Positions 46,195 to 59,185 of a DNA stretch of 64,000 nt are shown here, piece after piece. Origin of the DNA: Desmodus rotundus (taxonomy: Eukaryota; Chordata; Mammalia; Chiroptera; Phyllostomidae); NCBI RefSeq assembly GCF_022682495.2, contig NC_071388.1, positions 179,519,622-179,583,621 on the forward strand. Reading direction: 5' to 3'. Each line of letters begins with the position of its first letter. Positions within the stretch are counted from its first letter, which is position 1. Both the position numbers and the translations under genes were made by a program. The notes below the pieces were generated by a model. That model was not told the origin of the DNA. It did not search any database and saw nothing but the letters and a program-made list of their open reading frames with translations.

Positions 46195-46435
46195 ACTGCA
46201 CCCCACGGTTAGGAGTTCAGGGTCCTGAGTTACAATGACCAGGGTTCAGCCTTAACTTTTCCACTTAAAAACTACGGATATTTTCAGAAACCATAGATAT
46301 TTTTAACCTTTCTTACCCCATTTCCTCATCTTCATTATGAGGATAATGTAGGATCTTCTGCAAAGGTCTGCTTTAATAATCTAATGAGATGAGCTATGTA
46401 AAGTATTCAGCATCGAGCATGACTCAAACAAGATG
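46195..46435 (+). mobile_element. MIR SINE
   Basis: CAGGGTCCTGAGTTACAATG, CATTTCCTCATCTTCATTATG, AATCTAATGAGATGAGCTATG and TATTCAGCATCGAGC give a near full-length MIR order. Confidence 0.75.
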
Positions 46436-46910
46436 TTCAACAATGACGTTCAAACAAGATGTCAATTAATATTGATATGTTTTCTGATTAAATAGTGATA
46501 AATGTTAATGATGAGAAATGAAGATAGAAAGATGAAAATAAAATATGTCCATTATTCATAATTCAAATACTCTGAAATAACAGGGCTGTATTAACATAAT
46601 CATATATTTGTTAGAAATCTCATGTGAGCCATGTACTATGCTAAATATGTGTGTGGGTGTGCATGTGTGGTTGTTTTTACTTCCATATACATTTGCAAAT
46701 GAATTGTGTGTAGTTGTATGTGTATTTCTCATTGTATTCTTTTGGTTTAAGTTTCTAGCAGAAGTCTGCATGCTACCAGGCAATTAAAAATACATTATAA
46801 TTGGATGGAATTCTTAAGCCCAAGTGTTGTTCTTGCTAACTGTATGAAAGATAATAACATAATATATCTTAAATTATCTCATTCAAATAAAAGCTGTAGA
46901 GTCTTATGTG

Positions 46911-46911
<1 letters not shown>
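46436..46911. other. Unique DNA
   Basis: GTGTGTGGGTGTGCATGTGTGG near 46649 on is a decayed GT tract; nothing else is seen. Confidence 0.4.

Positions 46912-46940
<29 letters not shown>
46912..46940. repeat. (AC)n microsatellite
   Basis: Uninterrupted 29-base AC run. Confidence 0.95.
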
Positions 46941-46941
<1 letters not shown>

Positions 46942-47141
46942 CCTCATCCCATGATTCTTGAACACTAAGTTATCTTTTACCTATGTACCTGCAAAGTTCC
47001 TAGTACTGCTCATCGGCCATGATTTTGTATTTGGCTCCACTCTGCAGTTTCACACTTGGCTTATCCCAATGGTTCTCCTTCTACTTTAATACACTCTATA
47101 CCTGTTTAATCTTTTCAAAGATTAAAACACTGATTTGCCAA

Positions 47142-47210
47142 GTTCTCTCCCTGTCCTCTCTCTCTCTCCCCCCATCTCTCTGCCCTTCCCTTCCTCCCTG
47201 CTGTCCCTCT
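47142..47210. repeat. Polypyrimidine tract
   Basis: About 70 bases almost entirely C and T (CTCTCTCTCTCC, CCCTTCCCTTCC), probably a decayed simple repeat. Confidence 0.8.
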
Positions 47211-47274
47211 GACAAGATCCCAGGGCTGTCTCCATTTGAATGTCTTCCTCCTATGTCTATATTTATATAAAACT

Positions 47275-47420
47275 GAATGTTCCTACAAAATCCAAATTAA
47301 TTCCAAGATCTTCTGTGACGTCTCCCTTCCTCTTGATAATAGTCCTCTTCATTAAACTCCAGTATAAACTACACAGGATACCATTTACTTAGCATTTAGA
47401 CCAAGTTACTTGTTAATGGA
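47275..47420 (+). mobile_element. Possible L2 fragment
   Basis: CTTCTGTGACGTCTCCCTTCC, then ATACCATTTACTTAGCATTTAG loosely follow the L2 3' region; diverged. Confidence 0.35.
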
Positions 47421-48164
47421 ATCTTTATTTAAAAATGAAATGTATTTGGGACTCCTCACTTAACCTCTAGGAGTCCAGATGGAACCTGGTCTAATTCATA
47501 TATTTTTTTCCATTGTTCTTAAAGATTAAAAAAATTTTTTTCTTTATTACATTTCCTTCTTTATTACATTTTATAGTAGATTATCTTGCCTTGCTATTCT
47601 CCTAGTTGATATAAAATTGATAAAATTTTGACAATTTTCCTATTGATTGACATGTGTTGGCAAGAAATGCAAGGACCCAAGTGATGACACTGGGACCCAG
47701 TTTTCCAGCTAAGCCATTGCCACTATTTATTCATGCTTTTTGGTTAAAAAATTACCAAAGATAATGTAAATAATGCTGAGGTCAAGGTACCATGGCTTAG
47801 AATTTCTAATGGAGGTAAATTTTTCTTGGTGGGTTCTTCAGCATCAGAAAATAGACCTGTCATTAATTTGGGGAACAGAGCTAACCGAGTGTCCTTCAGA
47901 GTAAGGTAGTAGAATAAAAACTGCTCCAGGAGCTAGATCCATTTGTATTGCTGTAGAAGGTTATGAAACATTCTCACCAACCTGTGGAATGCACGATAGA
48001 AGAGCTGCCACTCTCTCCATAAATATTCATCACTATGGAAACATTTCCACACCTATGCACTCCTATAACCTTAAATGGCAAGCACATATTTTATAAGAAT
48101 GGTGGGGGGAAAAGTAAATAAAATCCTATATTGGCCTCCTATTGAATGTTTGATTAGAGATTCT
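47421..48164. other. Unique DNA
   Basis: No recognised feature. Confidence 0.35.
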
Positions 48165-48291
48165 AGACCAGCGCATCTCAGCCCAGGCTCTTCATGGAGA
48201 TCACTTGAGGAAACTTTACAAATTCTAATGCTCAGGCCCTCCTACCCCCAAACAAGCAAGCAATTGTGGTGCTGGGCCCCAGACATCACTG
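48165..48291 (+). mobile_element. MER5-type hAT element, left part
   Basis: GAGATCACTTGAGGAAACTTT, CTAATGCTCAGGCCCTCC and GGGCCCCAGACATCACTG follow a MER5-type element. It is interrupted at 48292 and its end (AGAAGCTCCCCAGCTAATTT) appears at 48388-48407. Confidence 0.65.
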
Positions 48292-48373
48292 TCTTTTATT
48301 TTATTTTATTTTTAAGATCATTTTTATTGTTATTCTATTACAGTTGTCCCAATATTTCCCCTTTGCCCTCCTC
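48292..48373 (-). mobile_element. Very short L1 3' end insertion, minus strand, with TSD
   Basis: T-rich start (TTTTATTTTATTTTATTTT), then TTTTTATTGTTATTCTATTACAG and a C/T-rich part are the reverse of the bat L1 tail. CATCACTG flanks both sides (48284-48291 and 48374-48381). Only about 82 bases were inserted, among the shortest L1 insertions one can recognise. Confidence 0.75.
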
Positions 48374-48420
48374 CATCACTGCATTTTAGAAGCTCCCCAG
48401 CTAATTTAAGTTATAATAAA
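48374..48420 (+). mobile_element. MER5-type hAT element, right part
   Basis: Continues the element that starts at 48165: CATTTTAGAAGCTCCCCAG then the AT-rich end. Confidence 0.55.
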
Positions 48421-49474
48421 AGCTGAGAGCCATGTACGAATCATGTCAATAATTTACTTTAAAAAAAAAAGGCTGATCTGAAATCTTTATGTATTAATGA
48501 GATAATGCTCCAGTTTCGAGAGAGGTTTGAGATGTCACTTTGTTGGCATCAGGCTGAGCACGGGGTGATCCCAGATAGTAAAGAGTTGTTTCCAATTTGG
48601 TAGACAGCTGGGAGGAGGTAGGTGTGTGTCTTTATACATGAAAAGGAACAAAAGCAGAACAGTTTCTTCCTGTACTTCCAGGACAATACCCAGTTTTCAC
48701 TAGAATGGAATGATAAGACACATAATGCAACGAGAAGTGAAATTTGAATTCATCCCTTCAACTTTCTATGAGAAGGGGGAATGGTGTAAACAAGCCATCT
48801 GTGTTGTGATGTGAAACACATTCCCTTGTGGTGGCCCTTGCAGGGTGCCTTTATTATCTTCCAAAAAGGAGGGGGACTTGCTGTGGGACCAAAGGCAGCA
48901 GGAATTCTGATCAAGTTGTTTTCTAAATATGCACAAAATCATTCCTGCACGGAGATGAGATATTCAAAAGTCAGGCAATGGATGAATTAGTACAAATCTA
49001 AGAATTAAATAAAATACAGTATTGGCAAAGCAGAGCTTTGATGCTGCTCTACATAAACAAAAAAAATGAACTGTTAAATTTAGAAGTGAACAGATTCAAA
49101 TGCAGTTTGTCCTTTTTCTATCTATAGTATGAATCCTTCTGATCATGTACTGTACACTTGATGGGAGCATGTGGCTGTGGCAAATGTCCCCCAGGAACAG
49201 ATCCAAATCAGAAGTTCAATTTGCTTCAAGCTCTGTAAAACGTTCCAGGGGTGCAAAGTGGACTGAGTTCCCCAAATTCATATATTATCTATTAAAGCAT
49301 TGACATATACAAAAGGGGTTGGGGGAGATGTAAAAGTTGAAGAACAAGTTTGTTTTTATCAAAAACATTTTATCTTGATTTTTCAATTAAATAAATTGTT
49401 AATAAAATTTTTAAAAAGTCACTTGCTTTACCTCTTAGACTTGTAATTCCTTCTTTTCCTTTTCAGTCTCTAGG
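48421..49474. other. Unique DNA
   Basis: No recognised repeat. 48490-48620 looks free of decay and could be conserved, which I cannot test. Confidence 0.35.
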
Positions 49475-49650
49475 GTGTACTGTGTCCCTGTGCTTTGGAG
49501 TTAGGCCTGGGTACGAATCCCAGCTCCAGTTCCCATTAGCTCTGGGTTTCAGAAAGCTGATTAAACTCATGGATCCTTAGTTCTATCTTCAGTAAAATGG
49601 AGATAATACCATCTCCTTCAATATTGAGTTGTGGGGCTTACTTTGGATGG
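49475..49650 (+). mobile_element. MIR SINE
   Basis: GCTTTGGAGTTAGGCCTGGG, TACGAATCCCAGCTCC (B box region), CTTCAGTAAAATGGAGATAA and ATTGAGTTGTGG are in MIR order. Confidence 0.8.
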
Positions 49651-49669
49651 CAATGGCTTGTGTCATACT

Positions 49670-49980
49670 CCTGAAATAGAATACTACTTAGAAATAAAGA
49701 CACATGCAACAAATGGATGCATCTCAAAAGTGTACAAGTGAAAGAAGCCAGATTCCTTTATCTTACCCTCTGCAAAAGACAAAGGTTTAGGGACGGAATG
49801 CGGATCAGTGATGTCAGTGGTCAGGGTGGAAATGAGCACTCAGTGCAATGAGACAGGAGATGGAAACATCCCATATGTTGGTTGTGGTGGTGTCATATGA
49901 CTGTATACATTTGTCAATCCATGGAAGAGCATAACCCAAATGGGTGAACTTTACTATGTCAACTTTAACTGCCCCTGCAA
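49670..49980 (+). mobile_element. Old L1 3' end
   Basis: GAATACTACTTAGAAATAAAG, GATGCATCTCAAAAGTG, GAAAGAAGCCAGATTCC, GACTGTATACATTTGTCAA and GGGTGAACTTTACTATG follow the old L1 3' region. Confidence 0.8.
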
Positions 49981-51214
49981 ACAATGCATAGAAAGTTTTA
50001 AAACAAAGGCTAAAAATTGGAAGTACCTAGTATAATTGCCTTTGAACATGCTTTCATCACCTCTTCTCTTTGTTTTGCAGCCAAATATTTTAAATTCAGA
50101 GGTTACCTTTGAATGCAACTCTTTGTTATCTATTTTCTCCTTTACCTCTTGTAAACTGATTTTTGCTCTTTCAGAAAGCACCAATGACCACAATGTTGTC
50201 TAATCCAATGTTTCCTTCCATCTTGCAGATGTTTTTACAGTATCCTACAGTGCCTCCTTTTTGACACCTTCTGCTTTCTAGACTTTGGGGGCCCAGGGTC
50301 TTTTCACAGGCTCTCTTTCCTTTTGTTCCCATAAATATATTAATTCATCAGTATTGTGTATCTTGTTCATTTCTTTGTCTTTCTTTTTATTCATATCTGC
50401 TTCCCTACAATTTCAACCATGGGTGACTTTCAAAAGATTTCCTAGGTGTCTGTCTCCACAAAGTCCAAAGTCAGACCCCAATTTTATTACCTGGTGGGTA
50501 AAAGCTAAATTATTTTTCAACTAAATATGCCCCAGAATTATCTATTGTTAAGTTAGTATTTTCTTAATGATTTTATGTATCACGGTTCATATTTACGTGG
50601 TGTCACGTTATACTGTGCGTGTGTGTAAACACCTTGTTTCTATCGCTTCCATTCAGTTCCCATGATTTGTCATTTCCTGTGTTGTTTCCTCTGTTCCTTA
50701 CTATGGGGATGTTATAATATACTTTTATTTCCCATAAAGCAAGTTTCCCTTGTTATTTGTCTACTTCACTTCTTCTCTTGGCTGATTTTGTCAGTGTATT
50801 CTTCCAGAGGAAAATTAGAATTACTTTGTCAGGTTTCCCATGAAGGGATCATGATTGCATTACTTATATCAATTAATTTGAGAGCAAATAACATCTGGAC
50901 AATATCAAATCTTTCCTTCCAGTAACATTCTTACTTCTGCATTTATTTAAGTTTTCTTTACATCTTTCAGAAAGGTTGTGTACTTTTCTTCATGTGAGCT
51001 GTTCACCTGGCTAAATATTCTGACATTGTGTGTGTTTTTCTGCTAGTAGGAATAGTGAGAGAGAAACATTTTTGACCTGATTTTTGCTGCTACATAGGAA
51101 AGAAATTCCCCATATTATTACAATAATTTTTTATTTAATTTCCTAGCTTTTCTAATTATACAAATATAACAATTTTAAATACTAATAATTTTATTTCTTT
51201 TCAAGAAATTTGCC
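49981..51214. other. AT-rich unique DNA
   Basis: No recognised repeat. The 79-87-residue frames at 50285 and 50662 are hydrophobic by composition and show no known family. Confidence 0.35.
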
Positions 51215-51480
51215 TCATTCCTTTTTGGTTTGACCAGAACTTTCAAAATGATGTTAAATAAAAGTGGTGCCAGAACTCTGTTTTAGACTATTGTTTAATG
51301 ATAATATGTCTAGTATTTCCCCACTAGTAAATTGTTAGTTTGATATTTTTAAAAATTTTGTTAAATAAATATCTATCTAATTTTAGTTTGCATAATTTTT
51401 TAATGAAGTGATTTTTTTCTGAATACTTGTTTTCTGAATACTTTGGAGATACTTATCTCTGTCTTTTTCCCTTTCACATG
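51215..51480 (-). mobile_element. L1 ORF2 fragment, minus strand
   Basis: TTTGACCAGAACTTTC, ATGTTAAATAAAAGTGGTGCC and GTCTAGTATTTCCCCAC follow the reverse complement of L1 ORF2, diverged. Confidence 0.6.
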
Positions 51481-53939
51481 GTGGAATAAAGATTTATGAT
51501 GTGTATGAGGGAGAAAATAGGAGGGAACATGTGGTCTCATCTGTATATTATTTATTGCTTAAGCCCCCAGAGCTCATAAGATGACAAAAGGGTGTAAATG
51601 TCATTAGAATCCAAAAATATTCAATAACATTCTTAGCAGTTTAAAATTTAGTCCCTTTCTCGATAATATATCACATAATAGTATTAATTTTATTTATTAT
51701 AATATTAAATTTAGACAGCAAATATCAGACAATGCAAATCATAAAATGAAATAGCAAATGTTATAAAATATATGATTTTTCAAATGAAGAAAAATAATGT
51801 TGAACAATTGCTAGAATCATACTCAAACTCATTGATACAAGAGGGCCTGAGAAATTTAAACAGTACAGTGTTTGAAGAAGAAAATATCAAAAAAGGTTTA
51901 TGACATTAAATGCATTTAGGAGAGAACATTTGGACTCTCTGTGGATCAAAAGGCCCTTGGAAAGTGAATGGAGTCCTGCCGAAATTTTGCCAGAAGGACC
52001 TTTTAATTGTAATTATAAAAATGTGATCGTATAATTTTATTGGAGAAATACTTAAAAATTTTTCTAGCATTTGACTTATTTTTATTTTATTCTAGAAACT
52101 AGTTCATAGCTTCAATTCCAAGCTACGTATTGTTAGATTAAAAGAAAAGACATTCCACAAATTTATTTCTGTATTTAGATAAATTCCCAATACAGAGTTT
52201 CAATTTTTAAAAACAACTTACTATAAAATTACTGAATTTACTTCTAAAGATCAGCTCCTATTATCCCAAAATAAAGGACTTCTTGGACACTAATTTTATA
52301 ACATTGAATCGTCTGTATATTACTGAAATGAACCCTATTTACTCTTGGTGTATTATTCTTTTAACACTCCTTAGGATTCTAGTTGCTAGAAAAATTTTAA
52401 TTTTTAAAGATATGTTAGCACAAAATAATTAATATAGAGTATACTAGAATAGTGTATGTTTTAGTATGCATTATATATAGTATAGAATATAAAGAATAAC
52501 TTATCTCTTTATTAAGAATGAAATGGGTGTGTAGTATTTGTGTGTGGCATCCTTGTCAAATTTCAGCATCAAGACTGTACTGGCTTCATCAATTGAGAAG
52601 TTTACAACCCTTTGCAATATTTAAACGGTACAGATATTACCTTTTGCATAAAAAGTTTGAAGTAATTTCTCCAAAAAATCACTAGAATTGTTACATTGTA
52701 TTTAATAGTAAACTTTGCTAACTGTAAACTTATTCATAATCATTAGATTATTTAAAAGTCTGCTTTCTTTACATCAGTTTTGGAAATTTTTTACCTTATT
52801 AAAATTTTAGCTTAATGTATATGAATAGTAGTCTATTAAATTTCCAAAAAATATGTCAGTGGCAAACTCTCTTGAGGCAAATTTTGTGTAATTGTGCTTT
52901 CACTAAATTTTTAATGACTAGACATATCAGTATTTTCTTTCTTTGTGCTCATATGAACTACTGAATGTATTAAACATACAATTTATATGTTTTATACTTT
53001 ATTTAAAAACATTACATAGCATTCCTTTGAAAATATTTTAGCATTTGTATTAGATTTGTGTTAGACTTACTATTATTTTTCTTTATTTCTCTGTTTGATT
53101 GTCTTCAGTATTCACAGAACCTTTCAAGAATACAATTCTTAACCTTTTAATTTTTCTTTATCTCTGAGTATATTGAATAGTCTTCCAAGATTTTTTGCAA
53201 AAGAGGACATGGGTATTACATTTGTTGGCTTTGAATTTATCTTACATTGCCCTTATTTAGCCTTCGCAGATTAAATACAGCTTTTTAAAAAATACAGATA
53301 AAATGCAAATATATTGCATAATTCCCTTTGGTAACTTTTCCCCCATTAAAACTGTTTTCTTGCATTTACTGTTACAGAAATGTCTGAAAATAACATGATT
53401 TATTTACCCTCTGGATAAACTTTTCTTTCTTTCCCTTTTCTCTTCTTCCTGAATGCTTGAATCTTTTTAAATTGAGTTTTTTTAAACATTAACAACACAG
53501 CATTATCATGATCTGTCTTGTAATGCAAGTGATCTTTCTTGCAAGGAAGTCTTTCAAAAAGAATAAAGAGGCCGGGACAGTTTTTGCCCATTCAAACACC
53601 TATTGTTTTTGTTTGTTCTTTACCAGTAAATTGGCTTACATCGGTCATCATTTCTATCATCCTTTGTTGTCACTCAGTCCTTTCCTTTGTATTCCCTCTG
53701 ATTCCACACCAGGGCTGCTGAGAATTCTGGCCAGGAAGGAGAGGGTAGTTTTCTTGTGCCCTGCAGTCTGGAATTGCTATAAATTCCTGGGTTCCAAGCA
53801 CAACTGTCTAAAACGTTTTCCATTTTCTGCTAATTTCTCTCCCTTAATGTACTTTCCCAGGGATGATCCTACAGAAAGAAAATACACACAGAAAATACAC
53901 GCCACCCTATGAAATTCCTGACTTACATCTGGCAACCTG
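51481..53939. other. Long AT-rich unique stretch
   Basis: About 2.4 kb with no recognised repeat or gene. The 134-residue frame at 53508-53912 has no known domain. Confidence 0.4.
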
Positions 53940-55140
53940 ATTGCAGAGGCCCTCGTCTTTGCTTCTTCCCACCTTTCCTGCAGAGGAGTCCCACTTCTTC
54001 CCAGTGGCAGCTGCTCCTGTCATCCCTTCTCAGCCCACGTCTTCTTTCTGCCTAACCACAGACACTACGGTGCCTCCACTTATGGTCCTTGTCATGTCGG
54101 CAATTGTGGAATTTAGGGTCTCTGCCCAGCTAGCTCTCCGGAGCTTCAGATTCATGTCTCCAAATACCTGTTAGACATTTCACAGAATATTCAAACCGCT
54201 CACATCATAAATGTAACTCAGCCTCTTCTCACCACTCATCTGATCTTCAGAGTAGATGGCACCACTACCCCTGAGTGACCCAAGCCAGAAAAGCCCAAGT
54301 TGTCCCTGACTCATCCATCTTCCTCATCATGTATATTACACAATAAAAAATATTTTTCCTTGCACTTCCTCATTGTCAATAAATTCCATCTATTTCTCTC
54401 CATCTTTGTATCTTTTAGGCATCATTTCAGGCCATCACCATTCCTGATTGTGACGACTTTCCTTTATTTGGTCTCTTTGTTCCCATCTTACCTGCCTCTA
54501 AATATTTCTTCACACCGCAGCAGGATGATGGCGCTAAAATGCCGAAATCCCTGCTGCTGTCCTCACAAGTATCTGTGGCTTTCAATGGAGCTCAAGATAA
54601 ATTCTTTGTTTCTTAATGTGTCTCATGAGGCCCCTCATGTTCCGGTCCTAGTCTACCTCTAGCACTGCCCCCTTGTCGCGCCCACTCACTGCCGCCAGCC
54701 CTGTCCACTCACACTCCGCAAATCCTATGGTCCAGCCAGCCTGAACTACGGGATTTCCATGTTTTCGCATGTCCAGCCATTATCTTCTTGGATATTTATC
54801 CTCTTTTGCCACTTACCAAATTAACCCCTACTTACTCATTAGGTTTCGATTTAGATGTCACTTTATCTAGGGCCTCATTGCCGACCAAATCATTAAACCT
54901 CCTCCGCCCGCATTGTGTTTTTCCTGCGTGTTTCTGTAGTACCCTGCAATTCCCCTTTTATAAAATTTACTGCACGTTACATACATGCTCACTTATTTGG
55001 CAGTATTTCCCCCTAGACTGAACATTTATGGAGGAAGAGATTATATGGATCCTATTATTTTTATTGTATCTCCCAGACACCACTAATGCCTGGATATACT
55101 AGGTACATAATAAGTACTTGTTGAATCAATTAATTCAAAC
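53940..55140 (+). mobile_element. L2 LINE, plus strand, about 1.2 kb
   Basis: Follows L2 from the reverse-transcriptase C-terminal region to the exact 3' end. Landmarks are CCTGTTAGACATTTCACAG near 54168, TGGCACCACTACCCCTGAG at 54258, CCAAGCCAGAAAAGCCCAAG at 54280 and CACACCGCAGCAGGATGATG near 54511. ATTTAGATGTCACTTTATC is near 54849, and the tail reads TAATAAGTACTTGTTGAATC at 55109. The 120- and 77-residue frames within it are chance remnants. Confidence 0.8.
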
Positions 55141-56699
55141 AATAAACTATTTTCCAAACATATATATACTCATTCCCTGAGTATGCAAAATGATGTTTTC
55201 TTTTTCCTGTTCTACAGTATTTTTTCAGAAAATACATTCTTTCCTCTTTATGAATCTACAAATGAGGTGGGTCACAGCCAGATGCAGTTTGAAACAGAAC
55301 ACATAGCTGTCCCTTGAGCGACTCGCTGTCTGTTTAGATGACCCGCTCTGTGTCCAGAGAGAAAGCTGCTGTGCACTCTACAAGTTCACGTACAGCTCTA
55401 GGTATCTGTTGGAAATGCTTGCATGCTTCTAATGATCCAAGTTAGGGTCCTCTCCTCCTCTCAGGCCTGGCTCTCTGAGGCCTTGATACACAGTGGGGCA
55501 TGTCAGACCACAATTCCCAAAGCACGTGACAGCCAGGACTCCTCCCTTGAACACAGAACCTTACTTGCGGTGACAGCTTTTCACTCTTCTGCCCCCACTC
55601 TCACCTTCTGTCATACTGCTTCCTGCAAGTTCCTGACTCTTCAAACAACATAGAAAAAATAAGAGACTTGTACGGAGAATACATGTGGGCCGATAGCTGC
55701 AACTTTTACATGTTCAATAGGAAAACATCTGGAAAATTTCTAAAAAATTAATAAGAACATAGTTCTTTACATCAAGAAACCAGATTTCATGGGTGATGGT
55801 GTTTTTTGGGGGTGGGAGCTTCTTTGCCTCCTTTTCAGGTAAACTGTGAATGAAGGAAAGCTGAACGTGTTATCCAACATGTTAAATATGTATCATTTCT
55901 TCCCCAGAATCCAGCTGCTTTAGTGTCATTTAGTTGAAATCTGTGCCTGATTCTGGCACACGGTTGCTTACCAGCCTTAATTTTCAGTACTAAGGGAATT
56001 TCTCTTTTTCATTCCCTTCTCAATTATTTAATTTTGAAGGTTACGGCACCTAGACAGGAACTTTTTAGGCTTTCTATGATATCAAAACAGCATATGCCCT
56101 TAGAACACTGGAAGATAAAACTGCATTTAATAACCTAAGTTTGTTCATAAAAAGAGCACAACTAATTTTGCCGTGTCTCTAGTCACTGGAAGCGGACTGT
56201 CAGTACTGAAAGCAGGGCTGCCGTGCTTTCACGCTCCAGCCTCCAATATCAGGTCTTTAAGGACGTTCCCTGTCTAAGCAAGCCGGGCGCCTTGCCGCTG
56301 CTGTGCTGCTGTGCAGCACGCAAAGCCTTCGTCCTATCACACAGTGCCCAACTTGCCAGCAGAAATAGTTAAGATTTACCAATTGGCTCTGAACCCTCTA
56401 AGGACGGGTTAGCTATCTGCAGATCGGAGGTATTATTTTCTTATGGGGTCAGTTTTGCTTCTCTTGCCTGCCATACTTGTCTCAGTCTGCCATCCACAGG
56501 CTCACTCAATGTTTTAAGCACTATTAAGATGTTTCACACATATGTAAATTCGTCTGACCAAAAAATTGTTTTCCAACAAAAAAGTAAGGCCATTAATCAA
56601 TTTCCATGGGATTTGACTGCATTTATGTACCCCATCTTCTAAAATAACTACCCTCGTAGGCTAGTGAAATGGCCATTGAAGGCTCTGTTGGGGTGTCAG
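55141..56699. other. Unique DNA
   Basis: A short C/G-richer patch with CpGs lies at 56250-56330 (GCCGGGCGCCTTGCCGCTGC). No gene recognised. Confidence 0.4.
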
Positions 56700-57525
56700 A
56701 TGAATAATCACTCTGCCACTTTGGAATGCTCTCTTATAAATGCAAAGTAAAACACAGTGAGAGACCACCTTACACCCACCAGAATGGCTATTATCAAAAA
56801 GTCAACACAGAGCATGTTGTCAAGAATGAGGAGAAAAGGGAACCCTTCTGCAGGGTTGGTGGGACTGCAAATTTGTGCAGCCACTGTATAAAACAACATG
56901 GAGATGCCTCAAAAAACTAAGAATAGATCTACCGTGTGATTCAGCAACTTCACTGGTGGGCGTTTTCAATACACTAATTCAAAAAGATATACGCACCCCC
57001 ATGTTCACTGCAGCACTAATTACAACAGCCAAGAGACGGAGGTAGCCTAGGTGTTCATGAATAGACGGGCGAATAAAGAAGTGTAGTACACATATACCTA
57101 ATGTAATATTACACAGCAATAAAAAGATTAAAATTTTGCCATTTTTGACCACATGGGTGGACCTAGAGGGTATTATGTTACGTGAAATATGTCAGAGAAA
57201 GACAAACGCTGTATTGTTTCACTTACATGTGGAACATAAACAAAACAAACAAAACAAAATGAAAACAGACTCATAGAAATAAGACCAAAGGGGTGGTTAC
57301 CAGAGGGGAGGGAGTGGGAGGATAGGTGACAAAGGTGAAGATGAGCAACTCCATATCACAGTAATGTTGTGATAAGATTTCACAGTGATGGATGATTATT
57401 AGAATTAGTGAGGCGATCATACATATCATACGGTAGAAAATGTTAAACTACTGTATTGTACATCTAAAACTAATTGAACTAATAGAATATTGTATACTCA
57501 CACTACTTAAATAAAAACGTGATTC
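56700..57525 (+). mobile_element. L1 3' end, plus strand, about 0.8 kb
   Basis: GAGACCACCTTACACCCACC at 56761, ATTTGTGCAGCCACTG at 56870, AATAAAGAAGTGTAGTACAC at 57073, CACATGGGTGGACCTAGAGG at 57151 and TCACTTACATGTGGAAC near 57220 follow L1 to an A-rich end. Same subfamily type as 29012-29535. Confidence 0.85.
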
Positions 57526-58435
57526 TATCTATTACTCTGAACAAATGTGTAGTATGAACTGACATATGTTTCTGTTTCTCCCCAAACTCCAGAGGGATGC
57601 CGGTAGAGTGGCATCTCTCATCGTTATAAGGAATTACCTATTGACAAAATGCTTGCTTCTTGATTTTGGCAAGCTGGGGGCTGGGCTTGACCTGTTTGCC
57701 CAGCCCAGTAGCCATAGAGACAATGGAGCGGTGGGACCTGCAGCATGACAGAGAGGTCTAACTGTGGTGCCAGTGCCAGCCCTGGTGGGCGGCTCGGCGG
57801 CTGCAAATCCCTGTTCCGTCGCACCAGCTACACAGTGTCCATGGGATGAACCGACAAGCTGGCCGCACTTCTGCTGCCCGCCTCCCTTGGTTATCTGGTT
57901 TTCTTAGCCTGATGAATTATTTTTTCTGCATAAGTGAGCCAGAGCTGATGTCCCCTCTTTGCAGCTGAGAATCGAGTTCGCTGCAAATGCTAAGCATGGG
58001 ACCTAGAGAGGAACAGAAAGGGGCTCGGGTTCCAGAACCCCCTAGCTGGCAGGAGGAAGCTAGGGAAGTAGGTTGTGTGTTTGTCAACAGAGTGCCTGAG
58101 AGAAAAACAAACACGTGAATCAAAGCAGAGTTACCTCAGGCCGGCTCCATTTGTTTACGTTGTCCAGAAAAGGAAATGCTTCCATCTCTCATCACACCCT
58201 AAACTCTTCTATGTGAAAATCAACACTAGTTCTACCTTTGTGAAGAAGTTGTTCATATAAACCTGAATTGCATAAGAAGACCCATTTCGATGAAAAATCA
58301 TATGAGATAGTTATAACCATGACTTTCAAAAAGAACAGATTTGACTTATTGATTCTGTAAAAGCAAAAACTAGTCAAGAACTACACAAGCAGGCAATTCA
58401 TCTCCCATAAAAAATATACGACCCTAAACAAAGTG

Positions 58436-58437
<2 letters not shown>
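57526..58437. other. Unique, locally C/G-richer DNA
   Basis: 57600-58060 holds more CpG than its surroundings and small frames on both strands, with no recognised protein. CCATAGAGACAATGG at 57711 is a loose RFX-like palindrome. Confidence 0.35.

Positions 58438-58466
<29 letters not shown>
58438..58466. repeat. (GT)n microsatellite
   Basis: Uninterrupted 29-base GT run. Confidence 0.95.
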
Positions 58467-59185
58467 GTGTTTTGGAAATAATTTAAATTTTCATCTTAAG
58501 CAAAGCATAGCCTGTCAGCTGTGAAAATATGCAACAAACTTTCAAAAGAAAGGAAGGGTGAGGGGTATTTCCTATTCATAGTTTTGTTTACTCTAGAGAT
58601 AGAAATACGTGAAAATCTGCAAGCTGACTTTTTATAGATAATACAAAAAGCTCCTCATGCAATTTTAATACTTACAATTAGCTACCTTGAAAACTTTCTT
58701 TCATCTCCCAGTTCATTAAAGGGACATGTTTTTAAAACAACAACTAAGTATTTTAAAAAATCTCTTCACCTAAAATGTTTAGTTCAACATTTTTTCAAAT
58801 TTCTAATGCAATTTTATTTTGCTCCTTTTTTTTTTTTCAAACACACCTTATATTATCACACTTTTTGATTCAGAGGGAAGTTGAAAAATTATATTTTGTA
58901 TACAAAACTCATCCTGAATATTTTATAATTTTATCTTCATCTTAATTATTTATAATACAATATGCAGAATAAGATATGTATAAATGACATGTGACTAAAG
59001 AATATTCATCATTTGGGAATATCTAGGTTCATTTGCTAATGTAATCAAAATATTTAAGCACAAAAGAACTGGTCGTTACAATTCAATGACTGCAGTACTC
59101 AGGGCCCCCACCCCCACCCAAGCCTGCACTGTGGGGAATAACCTTGAGGGCTTCTCTGTGCTTCATATCAATACACAGGAAATGT
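58467..59185. other. AT-rich unique DNA
   Basis: No recognised feature. A C-rich tract CCCCCACCCCCACCC lies at 59104-59118. Confidence 0.4.

Noticed and set aside
57705..57725. RFX X-box candidate GTAGCCATAGAGAC
   Set aside because: At least two mismatches in the right half-site; too weak to list as a site.
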